Positions 1 through 8,232 of a stretch of 23,815 nucleotides of DNA are shown here, piece by piece. The number at the start of each line of letters is the position of its first letter. The first letter of the stretch is position 1. Both the position numbers and the translations under genes were made by a program. Origin of the DNA: Terfezia claveryi (Eukaryota; Ascomycota; Pezizomycetes; Pezizales; Pezizaceae); assembly GCA_015179025.1 (NCBI GenBank), contig WHUX01000477.1, forward strand, positions 1 to 23,815, written 5' to 3'. Under the pieces are notes generated by a model, which saw nothing but the letters and a program-made list of their open reading frames with translations, did not search any database and was not told the DNA's origin.

Positions 1-2
1 AT

Positions 3-1037
3 TTTATGGTGACTACTACCCAGAAGGCAAACCAAGCATCAGTGAATCAAGAGGAACAACAAGGCCTTGTAACCGATATACTGGATTAGGCAACATTCAA
101 CTACCCTAAGCTGCACTTGCTTACACATTACTTATAACAGGTCATCCAATTTGGAAGCTTCCCACAGTATTCAACGGAGATTACAGAAGCCCTTCACAAG
201 CCACTCAAAGAAGCCTACAAATGGTTGAATAGGGTTAATGCAACTATCTAGATTCTTGACACGCATACAAGAGACCATGCATTCAAAATGCTGGAGTTAA
301 ATTTATGTTCATGGGATAAGGAGGTGAAGTTTGACTATGACATCAAAGCTCTAGTTGTGTTGATGAGAAAGGATACGGAAGGTGCAGTCAAGAATGAAGA
401 CCATTTGAAATTAAGTGGCCAACAGTAGGTATGGAATGCACCACCAGAACCCCTGTCCATCCTTGCAACAGCTCTGCAAATACCACACCTGGTCGGCAGG
501 TTTCGAGATTACCTACAGCTCAGCAGTGATTCTGGAGGTTACCGACTGAACGTGGAGTAGGTAGCGAACTACCGAGGGGAGTACTACAGTAGGGTTTTGG
601 TACCAGTGCAACAATTTCAAGGAGATGGTATACAAATCCATCTTTTGCGCTGGACAGGGGATCAGGACTTTAGAAGATAGGGAAATATGAGGGCAGATTG
701 GAGTTGAGTGAGAGGGAGGCCATGATCATGGGACAGCGGTAGCCAGCTCGATAGTCGGACTGTAGCTAGAGTGGAGGGACTTTTCAAGATCTGGGACAAG
801 ATGCAAGGAACACATGAAGTAGCATATGTAAGGTTACTTAGAATCAAGGGTTCCAGCAGGCTACATAGTGAGGAGGGAATGATTCGGATGGAGAAACGTG
901 AGGATGAGGGAGGAATGCAAGTTGTCGGGATTTCGGACATAGAGGGAATGGTACATGTGATACCATTGGAGATTGACAGGGTCTGGTTAGTTAACAACAG
1001 GATTGATTTCAATATATGGAATGAGTTATATGACTAG
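3..1037 (+). pseudogene. Plavaka-like (CACTA-group) DNA transposase, C-terminal remnant, RIP-broken
   Basis: One reading frame can be followed from base 3 to the TAG at 1035-1037 without any indel, interrupted by several TAG/TAA/TGA codons (for example 87-89 and about 430). Most sit where CAG/CAA would be expected, a RIP signature. Recognisable blocks are FNYPKLHLLTHY, then FGSFPQYSTEITEALHKP, RVNAT and RDHAF near the start, and a terminal block VHVIPLEIDRVWLVNNRIDF at about 946-1005. From memory of the family, this order (a 'PK-H---HY / PQ-ST---EALHK' block followed by a C-terminal 'WVNN-ID---(F/W)N' block) is typical of fungal Plavaka transposases. The catalytic N-terminal half would lie left of the window. 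The last 89 codons (771-1037) are free of stops. It is not functional. Assignment to Plavaka rather than another CACTA-like group is from memory, not from a search. Confidence 0.62.
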
Positions 1038-1559
1038 AATATATAGGAGCCAAATGTATAGAATATAATGGGAATTGAAGCGAAAGTTCATGAACAAGTA
1101 CTGTGGTTATGAAGCCACAAATAAATTTGCCACAAAAAGACTCTGAGAGTTCGGCATAGCATTTGTCAATAACGGTATATTATTGAATTATATTTTTATA
1201 TCCTCAGTACTCTTGTGCCGGAATACCAAGGAGACGTCGGAGAAATTTGAGAAGCTAACAACGGAACATAAGTTACTACAAGAAGGTTGGTTACGGTAGG
1301 ATTATAAGGATAAGGAATCGGATGATAAGGACGCACTTACATAAGTTGGGGTCAAGGCCAATGGGTGCCCCAGTGCCGAGGGCATTGAGAGGCACACAAT
1401 GGTTGGTTGGTCATGCCAGGACCATCAAAATACAGAGAGGTATTGTAGAGGCACATCAGCCAGAAGTGGCGTTGGGGCAACCTAACACATGAGGTGGACA
1501 GGTAGAAGGTGGTTCGTCAGGGCACCGAGAGGGGGCGTTGCAGCACAGAAATATCTATC
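1038..1559. other. Gene-free interval between two transposon remnants
   Basis: I see no convincing coding frame. The first 160 bases are AT-rich and could be the 3' non-coding end of the Plavaka-like element. Bases about 1320-1540 are richer in GC and purines but show no domain I recognise. I found no clear CACTA-type terminal repeat, so the 3' boundary of the DNA transposon is unknown. Homology to the gypsy integrase starts at about 1560. Confidence 0.5.
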
Positions 1560-2980
1560 CTGATATATAGAAAGGTATGTGTAGAACTACTATACCTGTA
1601 AATGGTTAAAGCATACTTATTATGCTCCCTATAGAACTTTGAAGCCCCTGGAAATCCTGGATCAGCCCTAGCAATACTTGAATATAGACTTTATAACTAA
1701 GTTGCTGGAGGACTTAGGATTTAATACTATTCTAATGGTAGTGGATCAGCTAATAAAGTTAAGGTATGTTATACCTTGCTGGGATATATGCTCCACCCTA
1801 GAGCTAGCCAATCTCTACCTCAGCAATGTATTCTAGTATTATAGCCTTTCCAAATCTATTGTATCCGACTAAGGGCCTCAGTTTAACTCAGACTTTTGGA
1901 AGGTATTCTAAAAGAACTTAGGGATCAAGATACACTTTTCAACTACTTACTACTTCTAGACAGATAGCTAGTTAGAAAGGATGAACGCTATTATAGAACA
2001 GTATTTGTAGGCCTATGTTAATTACCAGCAGAATAACTGGGTGTTTTTATTAGCAACCTGTAAGTTTACTACTAATAATTAGTTTTCAGAGTCCTTAAAA
2101 ACCTCCCCCTTCCTAGCCAATTATAGTTGGCACCCTTAGTTTATAACCCTTGTAAAAAGTTGGAAATAACGCCCTAATCAGGGAGCTCCAGTTGAAATTG
2201 CAGAGCTCTATTCTATTTTAAAGTCAGAGCTGGTATATACTCAAGCCCAACAATTAGAGTATGCAAATATCTAGAGATTGCCAGCCCTAAAGTACTAACC
2301 CAGAGATAAAGTATGGCTTTCTAGCTAGTACTTCTAGATTGAATAGCTATTTCATAAGCTCAACGATAAGTTCCTAAGCCCATTCAAGGTGTTAGCAGTT
2401 ATGGGCACCTATACCTACCGGCTACATCAGGAAAGAAAATAGTTTGTCTCCAGTGTCTCTAGAGACAGTAATGCCACTGGAGATAAGATGTGTCTCCACG
2501 ATTGGCAGAATGTCTCCCAGTGTCTCCTGAAGATACTAGGAGATACTAGGAGACACATAGGAGACACTCAGGAGACACTCAGGAGACCCAAAAGATACAA
2601 AAGATACAAAAGACAACTCTGTCTCTTGAAGACACTACCTGGCGTCCTGATGCCACTTTTTTCTTGCTGATGTAAAGTTCCCTAGAGATATTAAGTACTA
2701 CCCTATTGTTCATATCTTGGAAATCGAACCAGCTATAAATGATCCTCTTCCAAGTCAAAGACATTCTCCCTCTCCTCCTGTAGTGATTGCAGGAGAAGAA
2801 GAGTGGGAGGTCAAGAAGGTACTAGATTCTAAGAAGCGTTATGACTGGGTCCAGTACAAGGTCAAATAGTTAGGAGATAAGGAGACTACCTAGCAACTTG
2901 CAGAGGACTTAAAGAATGCACAGGATTTAGTCACCCTGTTCAACTAGCAATATCTAAGGAAGCCTCACCTAATTATATAA
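1560..2980 (+). pseudogene. RIP-degraded Ty3/gypsy integrase-chromodomain remnant (copy 1)
   Basis: This stretch aligns base for base with 8590-9770 of the full-length element. It covers the end of the integrase zinc region, the catalytic core (the blocks NSDFWKVF and ERMNAIIEQYL are readable), the GPF-like module and the chromodomain (EEEWEV near 2797, then the degraded 'YKVK-LGD-ETT-QLAEDL' block) and ends at about 2980. Differences from the full-length copy are nearly all transitions of the CpA->TpA/TpG->TpA type, giving many TAG codons. Across the core the reading frame is indel-free. That makes this dead copy a useful reference for where the better-preserved copy has lost single bases. 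A MITE at 2425-2672 interrupts it just before the chromodomain. Upstream pol is missing. Confidence 0.85.
2425..2672. mobile_element. 248-bp MITE with CATCAG termini and TA target duplication
   Basis: The gypsy remnant is interrupted exactly here. The left end reads CATCAGGAAAGAAAA and the right end, reverse-complemented, reads CATCAGCAAGAAAAAA. TA stands on both sides (2423-2424 and 2673-2674). Removing the insert plus one TA restores the codons cgg-cta-aag-ttc-cct, which align with cga-ttg-agg-ttc-ccc in the full-length copy. The interior is rich in GTCTCC/GGAGAC motifs that can form several hairpins, and it has no coding capacity. TA duplications are the known mark of Tc1/mariner-type transposition, so I infer a non-autonomous element mobilised by such a transposase. 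Confidence 0.8.
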
Positions 2981-3188
2981 TGTTATGTAATAATGTCATA
3001 TATTTTGAGGGTCACATGGCAGGGTCCATCTAACTCTCATTCTTGTTATTATTTAGAGTTGGGGTTCTTGTTCTTATTCTTATTTTTGTTCTTATTCTTG
3101 TTCTTTTGTTGTTGTTTCCATGTTGATTTTATCAGTTGTCCTGTCCAAGCCTCCTTGTCACTAAAGCTCCAGACTAAAGAGGAGATAG
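2981..3188 (+). other. 3' untranslated part of gypsy copy 1, with T-rich microsatellite and PPT remnant
   Basis: Corresponds to 9771-9967 of the full-length element. It carries a TTCTTG/TTATTC-type microsatellite at about 3063-3117, in the place of the TTGTTGT-rich stretch at 9780-9900. At 3176-3188 it has AAAGAGGAGATAG, the decayed equivalent of the polypurine tract at 9955-9967. No gene. Confidence 0.65.
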
Positions 3189-3711
3189 ATTTACAACTGT
3201 GTACTTAGTTGTCTTTGTTATCACCTGCGATTGCAGGTGATGGGTTATTGTTATTATGCCTTCAGCATCACCTGTTATGCAGGTGATGGGTTATAGGTAT
3301 TATACCTTTGGTATCACCTGCAATGTAAGCAATAGTTTATCATTACCTTACTTAACCTCTGAGATAGGGATCTTGATAAGCTTATTCTGTTATCAGCTTT
3401 AGCTTCTTGAGCTACTATGTATATATATTTTCTCGCCCTCACACTCATATTGGATCCCCATCAAATGTCTTGTATATCCAATACAGGACCTTACTTCTCT
3501 CTACGAAGCTGTACCCTTCTTATACACCCCTTACCATTATCTTGCTTTACCTCCCCATGCCTCTTGCCTCTTGCCTCTTACCTCTTGTACCTTACTTTTG
3601 CCCCACACTAGCTTCTCTCTATCATATAGGTAGCATTCCTATATATACGATCTCTTTGCCCACTGTCCAGGTATACAACTTGGTCACTCTATCTTTAGAG
3701 CTATTGTTACA
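3189..3711 (+). mobile_element. RIP-degraded LTR of gypsy copy 1
   Basis: Starts ATTTACAACT, aligned with TGTCACAACC of the intact LTR, directly after the decayed polypurine tract, and ends CTATTGTTACA, aligned with CTCTCGTTACA. In between are a TATATATAT stretch near 3420, a CCAATACAGGACCTT block, a short CCTCTTG repeat and a decayed hairpin (TAGCATTCCTATA). At the 5' end it carries two ATCACCTG...CAGGTGAT hairpins and a third decayed one, where the intact LTR carries a different hairpin (GACACTCGAACA...TGTTCGGGTGTC). Confidence 0.82.
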
Positions 3712-4212
3712 TTCATAGAGGTGAGCCCTCTTACCACCAATGATAGATATGCTGGTTTATTGGTGTATATGAGAGGTCATTGCTATTGGGAGCATGCTGC
3801 TGGGAAACTTGTTTGGAGGGTTGTAGTTAGATAAGTCCTCTAAGGGCCCCTAAGTCACACCATCGACTGTTCTACCTAGCTGGCCTATATAATAAGCTCT
3901 TCTAAAGTCTTAGTTAGTAGGCAATATACTAAGACCTGTTTAAGTTCAAAGGAAAGACTAGTCTTAAATTGATTGAGTTTAGTTTCATCATTCTATATGA
4001 GTTTGACTACCAACTTAAACAATTCAGTGATATAGGTTAACAAATTATTGTTCTTTTACCTAAGATTCTACAGAACCCAGCATATATTCCCTTAGGGTCT
4101 GGATCTATAAAGACTTAATTTAAGAGTACTATTAAGGCTAAGATATCACCCAAATCCACTCCAGTAGCCTCAATGAATAGCTGGAATTGGTTCATAGCCT
4201 TACCCTCCACAT
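3712..4212 (-). pseudogene. RIP-degraded gypsy gag fragment on the opposite strand
   Basis: Read on the minus strand, this matches gag positions about 5329-5830 of the full-length element. Readable pieces are VEGKAMNQ (4205 downward), TGVDLGDI, DPDPKG, and a decayed 'QASWVEQ' region near 3870-3890. CAG/CAA to TAG/TAA changes are frequent, as expected for RIP. The fragment abuts the LTR at 3711 on one side and the full-length element's 5' LTR at 4213 on the other. It is oriented opposite to both, so a rearrangement or nested insertion must have placed it here. It cannot encode a working Gag. Confidence 0.8.
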
Positions 4213-4241
4213 TGTCACAACCGTGTTCTTAGTCTTGATTT

Positions 4242-4307
4242 GACACTCGAACAGGCTTGTTCGGGTGTCGCGCTGTTTTGACACTCGAACAGGCTTGTTC
4301 GTGTGTC
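4242..4307. repeat. Two tandem hairpins in U3 (GACACTCGAACA stems)
   Basis: Each copy (4242-4269 and 4280-4307) has a 12-base left stem GACACTCGAACA, a GGCT loop region and a right stem TGTTCG(G/T)GTGTC, with one or two mismatches. The 3' LTR has only one copy (9997-10024). Function is unknown. Possibilities are a protein-binding palindrome or a recombination-prone motif. Confidence 0.75.
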
Positions 4308-4395
4308 GTTGATGGGTTATCGTTACCTTGCTTGGCTTCCGAGATAAGGGATCTTGGGAAGCTTATTCCTTCCATTGCCCTGGCCCGGAATTATG

Positions 4396-4405
4396 TATAT
4401 ATATA
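4396..4405 (+). promoter_or_regulatory. Probable LTR TATA box
   Basis: TATATATATA about 180 bp into the LTR, also present in the 3' LTR at 10117-10126 and in both decayed LTRs. Its conserved position makes it the likely core promoter element. The transcription start would lie roughly 30-60 bp downstream, which is inferred. Confidence 0.5.
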
Positions 4406-4596
4406 GCCCCTGTCCCTCTTACTGTTGTTGGATCCCTATCCAATGTCTTGTATACCCAATACAGGACCTTGCTTCCCCCAGCGCTTGTGCACCTCCCTTG
4501 TGCACATCCTTGTCTCGAACAAACAACTCTGCAGTACAGCTGCCTCCTTGACACACGTGGCAACTGCCTCCGCGTGTCTCGTGTCCCTTGCCCTCT

Positions 4597-4690
4597 GCCT
4601 CTTGCCTCTTGCCTCTTGCCTCTTGCCTCTTGCCTCTTGCCTCTTGCCTCTTGCCTCTTGCCTCTTGCCTCTTGCTTCTTGCCTCTTGCC
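4597..4690 (+). repeat. CCTCTTG tandem repeat in the 5' LTR
   Basis: About 13 copies of the 7-mer CCTCTTG, one with a C-to-T change. The 3' LTR has about 9 copies (10319-10381). Pyrimidine-only on this strand. Confidence 0.9.
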
Positions 4691-4719
4691 CTTGCCCCCG
4701 TCTCAGTCTTCCCCTAGTC

Positions 4720-4796
4720 ACACACGTAGCGTTCCTACGTGTGTCTTACCCTAGCCTTTCCCCCGATCACACACGTAGCGCTCCTACGTGTGCGAT
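4720..4796. repeat. Duplicated CACACGTAG hairpins in U5
   Basis: Two perfect-stem hairpins stand about 49 bp apart: ACACACGTAG-CGTTC-CTACGTGTGT (4720-4744) and CACACGTAG-CGCTC-CTACGTGTG (4770-4792, extendable to 4766-4796 with one mismatch). Both are also in the 3' LTR, at about 10413-10437 and 10462-10486. They would be present in the RNA near its 5' end. Confidence 0.8.
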
Positions 4797-4858
4797 TGCC
4801 CCTTGCCACTTCCCCGGCGTACCCCTTGGTCGCCTTGTCCCCCAGAGCCCTCGTTACA

Positions 4859-4889
4859 CTACGTTGGATCTTTCAGACCAACCGGTACG
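4859..4889 (+). other. Short leader with presumed primer-binding site
   Basis: Only 31 bases separate the LTR end from the gag start codon. Minus-strand priming must start here if the element follows the usual rule that the primer-binding site directly follows the LTR. TGGATCTTTC at 4866-4875 starts with TGG, as a tRNA 3'-CCA complement would, but it begins 7 bases after the LTR and I could not match it to a tRNA. Self-priming, known for Tf1/sushi-type chromoviruses, is an alternative. Confidence 0.35.
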
Positions 4890-6023
4890 ATGTCCGCGAA
4901 CATTCCACTACCCACCGATAGATTCGCAGCCTGGAGGGCGACTCCGATCCCATCAGACCCGACAGAACTATCAGCATACCGACGAACTGTGATCGAGATA
5001 TTCACAGATACTTATGCCATCGGCGAACAACAAGGAGCGGACCTTCAGAAAGCCGAAAGGCGAATCCGAGAAGCTGAAGATGAAATAACCCTCCTCCGAG
5101 AAGATGCAGCAGAGGACAGGATAACCATCTGGAGACTGACTCGCGCTTTGGACCTGACCGATGGTCCAAAAAACCAGAAAACACAAGACCTACCCACCCC
5201 ACCCAAGTTTAATGGGGACCGGGGCCGGCTACGAGCATGGAAAAACTCTGTGCAGATAAAACTCTCTGGGGACTCGGCGAAGTTCCCCACCGTCCACCAC
5301 CAGCTCTCATACGTCTATGGCCTACTGGAGGGTAAGGCTATGGACCAGGTACAGCCCTTCGTCAAGGCCACAGGGATTGATCTGGTAGACATCCCAGCAC
5401 TAATGGCAATCCTGGACCGAGCCTTCGGAGACCCGGATCCTAAAGGAACCGCCAGCAGGGCCCTGCGAGACTTCAAGCAAAAACACAACGAACTGTCAGC
5501 CTATGTCGCTGAGTTCTCCAGGCTAGCAGTAGAGCTCAATTGGAATGACGAAGCCAAGCTCGATCAGTTCAAAGACGGGCTTACCTTCGAGCTGAAAAAG
5601 GCTCTGGTTTACTGCCCACCGACCAAGACCCTGGAGGGACTTATTGAACAAGCTAGCTGGGTGGAACAGCAGACAGCGGCACTTAGAGCCCCCCAAAAGA
5701 CACTCCCGACCTCGACTCCCCGTACACCATTTCTGACAGCACGCACCCAACAACAACAACCCACACCAGTCAACAAGCCTGCGCACCCCTCCTTGGTAGC
5801 GGGTGGGGCTGCCCCCATGGACCTGTCAGCAGGTAGGCCTCGTCTTACCCAGGAGGAAAGGGACCGTCGCCGCACTCAGGGTTTGTGCATTGCATGTGGG
5901 AAGGGGGACCATTTCATCGCGGCATGTCCCCTCCGCAAGAACCGATCCCTGGCCGCCCACGCTATATCCGAATCAAGGATTGAAGAGGTTGAAGAATCGG
6001 GAAAAGGGGAGTCCCTTGCCTAG
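4890..6023 (+). CDS. gag: Gag polyprotein of the chromovirus
   Basis: 377 residues; intact. The ATG at 4890 is the first ATG in this frame after the promoter, has A at -3, and lies just after the LTR. The open frame upstream has no ATG. Gag forms the cytoplasmic virus-like particle that packages the element's RNA. Residues about 48-90 are charged and heptad-like (QKAERRIREAEDEITLLRED), probably a coiled coil. Residues about 105-280 resemble the retrotransposon gag domain (PPKFNGDRGRLRAWKNSV, then ELSAYVAEFSRLAVEL). A proline/glutamine-rich linker follows. A CCHC zinc knuckle with C333, C336, H341 and C346 (CIACGKGDHFIAAC) would bind RNA. It ends at a TAG inside a stem-loop. Pol overlaps it in the -1 frame, so most ribosomes should make Gag alone. 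Confidence 0.93.
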   Translation: MSANIPLPTDRFAAWRATPIPSDPTELSAYRRTVIEIFTDTYAIGEQQGADLQKAERRIREAEDEITLLREDAAEDRITIWRLTRALDLTDGPKNQKTQDLPTPPKFNGDRGRLRAWKNSVQIKLSGDSAKFPTVHHQLSYVYGLLEGKAMDQVQPFVKATGIDLVDIPALMAILDRAFGDPDPKGTASRALRDFKQKHNELSAYVAEFSRLAVELNWNDEAKLDQFKDGLTFELKKALVYCPPTKTLEGLIEQASWVEQQTAALRAPQKTLPTSTPRTPFLTARTQQQQPTPVNKPAHPSLVAGGAAPMDLSAGRPRLTQEERDRRRTQGLCIACGKGDHFIAACPLRKNRSLAAHAISESRIEEVEESGKGESLA

Positions 6024-6044
6024 TTACTGACACTAGCAAGGGAC
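5999..6044 (+). promoter_or_regulatory. -1 programmed ribosomal frameshift signal at the gag-pol junction
   Basis: In the gag frame the bases read tcG GGA AAA. The heptamer GGGAAAA (5999-6005) therefore has the X XXY YYZ form in the right register. After a 5-nt spacer comes a stem-loop: GTCCCTTGC (6011-6019) pairs with GCAAGGGAC (6036-6044), and TAG (6021-6023) pairs with CTA (6033-6035) around one bulged C, closing a 9-nt loop. The gag stop codon is in the upper stem. The pol frame is open from 5993 (TGA at 5990-5992) and runs on past the gag stop. These are all the parts of a classical -1 frameshift site. I have not shown that it works. Confidence 0.85.
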
Positions 6045-6064
6045 CTGCCCAGGGCCATTTATCT

Positions 6065-6930
6065 TTGTCTGCATTTTCTTTGCCTGCACCTATATCTGTT
6101 GATGAATCTCGCTTGTTTGGCGAGCATTTTGTAGTACTAATAACTGTTAAATTTAATGGTAAAACAGTGGTAACATCAGCTCTCATCGATTGTGGTGCTT
6201 CGGGAATTGCATTCATTGATCAGGCCTTCGTTAGTAAAAATTCCATACCAACCTCAAAGTTAAAGACCCCCCACCTTCTCGACGTCATTGATGGCCGCCC
6301 CATCTCTTCTGGGGCTATTACCGACCTCGCGTGTCTGCCCATTGCCATTGGAGACCATTCGGAGGACCTCCCAATATTTGTGACCAAACTAAAATATCCA
6401 ATTGTACTTGGGATCCCCTAGCTCAGAATGCACGATGTGTCAGTCAGCTTCAGCTTGTACACCTTGCAATTCAACAGCCATTATTGCAGGAAAAACTGTG
6501 GAGGTCCAAGAATCACCGTCACGGGGCTATGCGCATTACCACCCCCGATAATCCACCCAGCCCAGGTGGTACCCCAGCCCGCGCACATCAATGCTGCCCA
6601 CTCCCCGGTTACCCCTGTTTCCCCTGTTCCCCCTGTTTCCCCTGTCCCCTTGGTCCCCCTGGCAACCCCAAAGTCCCTCAACGTTAGCTTTATCGGGGCA
6701 GGGGCTTTCGCTTACCTCACCAGGAGGCACAAGCTGAAGGCTCATGCCCTGTCCATACATGAGGTGAACCTGGAAATCAACAAGCTGCGGCCTAAGGAGG
6801 AGTGGAAGGCCATGGTCCCGGATGAATATCACGAGTTCATTGATCTGTTCTCGGAAAAAGCCGCGGAGAAGCTAGCGCCCCACCGACCATATGACCACAC
6901 AATTCCGCTGGTAGAGGGTAAGACCCCCCC
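6065..6930 (+). pseudogene. Protease and linker region of pol
   Basis: Retropepsin-like segment: ALIDCGASGIAFID (catalytic Asp codon at 6188-6190) followed by the C-terminal VLGIP at 6404-6418. It would cleave Gag-Pol inside the particle. The catalytic triad reads D-C-G instead of the usual D-S/T-G. The TAG at 6419 replaces an expected TGG. That is a single G-to-A change of the RIP type, and no frame change occurs. The linker that follows has a proline-rich tract (VTPVSPVPPVSPVP, about 6607-6654) and the pre-RT segment [18 protein letters not shown] that commonly leads into gypsy RT. Confidence 0.82.
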
Positions 6931-6948
6931 TATGGGCCCCTTTACGGA

Positions 6949-8232
6949 ATGTCCCGGGTAGAGCTGGAGGCCCTGAAGAAATACCTGGAGGAAAACCTCA
7001 ACAAGAGCTTCATTCGCCATAGCTCTTCTTCAGCGGGCGCCCCTGTGCTGTTTGTCAAAAAATCAGATGGCTCCCTTCGATTGTGCGTGGACTATCATGG
7101 CTTGAATGAAATAACGGTGAAGAACAGGTACCCCTTGCCCCTGATCCAGGAGACGTTGGCCAGGCTCTCCAAGGCAAAATGGTTCACCAAATTGGACCTG
7201 AGAGGGGCTTATAACCTGGTACGGATCGCCGAAGGGGAGGAGTGGAAAACCGCCTTCCGGACGCGTTATGGCCATTTCGAGTACAATGTGATGCCCTTTG
7301 GCCTAACCAATGCCCCCGCATCTTTCCAGCACTTTATCAATGACACCCTGCGGGACTTTCTGGATGTATTCTGCACAGCCTACCTGGACGATATCCTCAT
7401 CTACTCGGATACCCTAGCGGAACACAAAATCCACGTCTGGCAGGTGCTAGAGAAGCTGGAACAAGCTGGGTTATACCTTAAACCCGAGAAATGCGAATTC
7501 CATGTCCAAGAGGTAAAGTACCTGGGCCTGATAATAACCACGGACGGTATCAGAATGGACCCTGCCAAGGTTACTGCAATCCAGGATTGGGAAACCCCTG
7601 CCAACCTCAAGGATGTACAGGCCTTCTTGGGCTTTGCCAATTTCTACCGCCGGTTCATCCTGAGATATTCGAGAATAGTGGCACCACTGACAGCATTAAC
7701 CAAGACCAAGGGCATGGAAAAGAGCCAACGATTCCAGTGGAGTCCAGAAGCCCAATCCGCTTTCGAGAGGCTCAAGGAAGCCTTCTGCTCAGCCCCGATC
7801 CTGGCCCACTTCGATCCTGATCGTGAATGCATTGTTGAGACGGATGCCTCCGACTATGTCTCCGCAGGAATCCTGTCCCAGAACGATGACAATGGGATCC
7901 TCCACCCAGTGGCATACTTCTCAAAAAAGCACTCCCTGGCGGAGTGTAATTATGAAATCTATGATAAGGAGTTAATGGCCATTGTGCGAGCATTCGAGGA
8001 GTGGAGGCCACACCTGGAGTCAGTCAAGGGAATTATCGAGGTACTGTCTGATCATAAGAACCTTGAGTACTTTACTACCACCAAGCTGCTTAACCGGCGG
8101 CAGGCTAGGTGGTCGGAGTTCCTCTCCCAGTTCAACTTCAAGATCAAATACCGGCCAGGAAAGGCTGGTCGGAAACCGGATGCTTTGACTAGGAGATCAG
8201 GAGACCTCCCTAAAGGGGGGATGAAAGGCTAA
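6949..8232 (+). CDS. Reverse transcriptase-RNase H segment of pol (open frame)
   Basis: 427 codons open in one frame, though in the native element it is the middle of Pol and not a separate gene. RT motifs are visible: [20 protein letters not shown], then [10 protein letters not shown] (first catalytic Asp), [13 protein letters not shown], and the YLDD box at 7381-7392 (polymerase Asp pair), then [12 protein letters not shown]. RNase H has ETDASDY (Asp), YDKELMAIV (Glu) and SDHKNLEYF (Asp), and ends with the tether-type block [15 protein letters not shown]. It copies the element RNA into DNA. It is entered from upstream after a lost C at 6937-6940 and left through a lost G at 8215-8220. YHGLN and HVWQVL have His and Trp where most relatives have Arg, and both fit C/G transitions. 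Confidence 0.93.
   Translation: MSRVELEALKKYLEENLNKSFIRHSSSSAGAPVLFVKKSDGSLRLCVDYHGLNEITVKNRYPLPLIQETLARLSKAKWFTKLDLRGAYNLVRIAEGEEWKTAFRTRYGHFEYNVMPFGLTNAPASFQHFINDTLRDFLDVFCTAYLDDILIYSDTLAEHKIHVWQVLEKLEQAGLYLKPEKCEFHVQEVKYLGLIITTDGIRMDPAKVTAIQDWETPANLKDVQAFLGFANFYRRFILRYSRIVAPLTALTKTKGMEKSQRFQWSPEAQSAFERLKEAFCSAPILAHFDPDRECIVETDASDYVSAGILSQNDDNGILHPVAYFSKKHSLAECNYEIYDKELMAIVRAFEEWRPHLESVKGIIEVLSDHKNLEYFTTTKLLNRRQARWSEFLSQFNFKIKYRPGKAGRKPDALTRRSGDLPKGGMKG
8209..8222 (+). promoter_or_regulatory. Candidate central polypurine tract
   Basis: CCTAAAGGGGGGAT here is identical over 14 bases to 9952-9965, the polypurine tract just before the 3' LTR. It lies between RNase H and integrase, about 1.75 kb upstream of the 3' tract. 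An internal copy could prime a second plus strand, as known for lentiviruses and Ty1. This is an inference. Confidence 0.5.

Larger units (their letters stand above)
4213..4858 (+). repeat. 5' LTR
   Basis: 646 bp, TG...CA ends, matches 9968-10552. It contains two copies of a GACACTCGAACA hairpin, a TATA box, a CCTCTTG tandem repeat and two CACACGTAG hairpins near the 3' end. It is 61 bp longer than the 3' LTR, because of an extra hairpin copy and extra CCTCTTG units. Confidence 0.92.

Noticed and set aside
4419..4754. Open frames of 100-134 codons through the LTR on both strands (also at 10044-10472)
   Set aside because: They are generated by the CCTCTTG repeat and run across LTR signals. 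Both LTRs show them, and no protein family is recognisable.
4788..4889. Upstream extension of gag into the LTR
   Set aside because: The frame is open, but its apparent start at 4788 is GTG, not ATG. The first ATG is at 4890 with A at -3.
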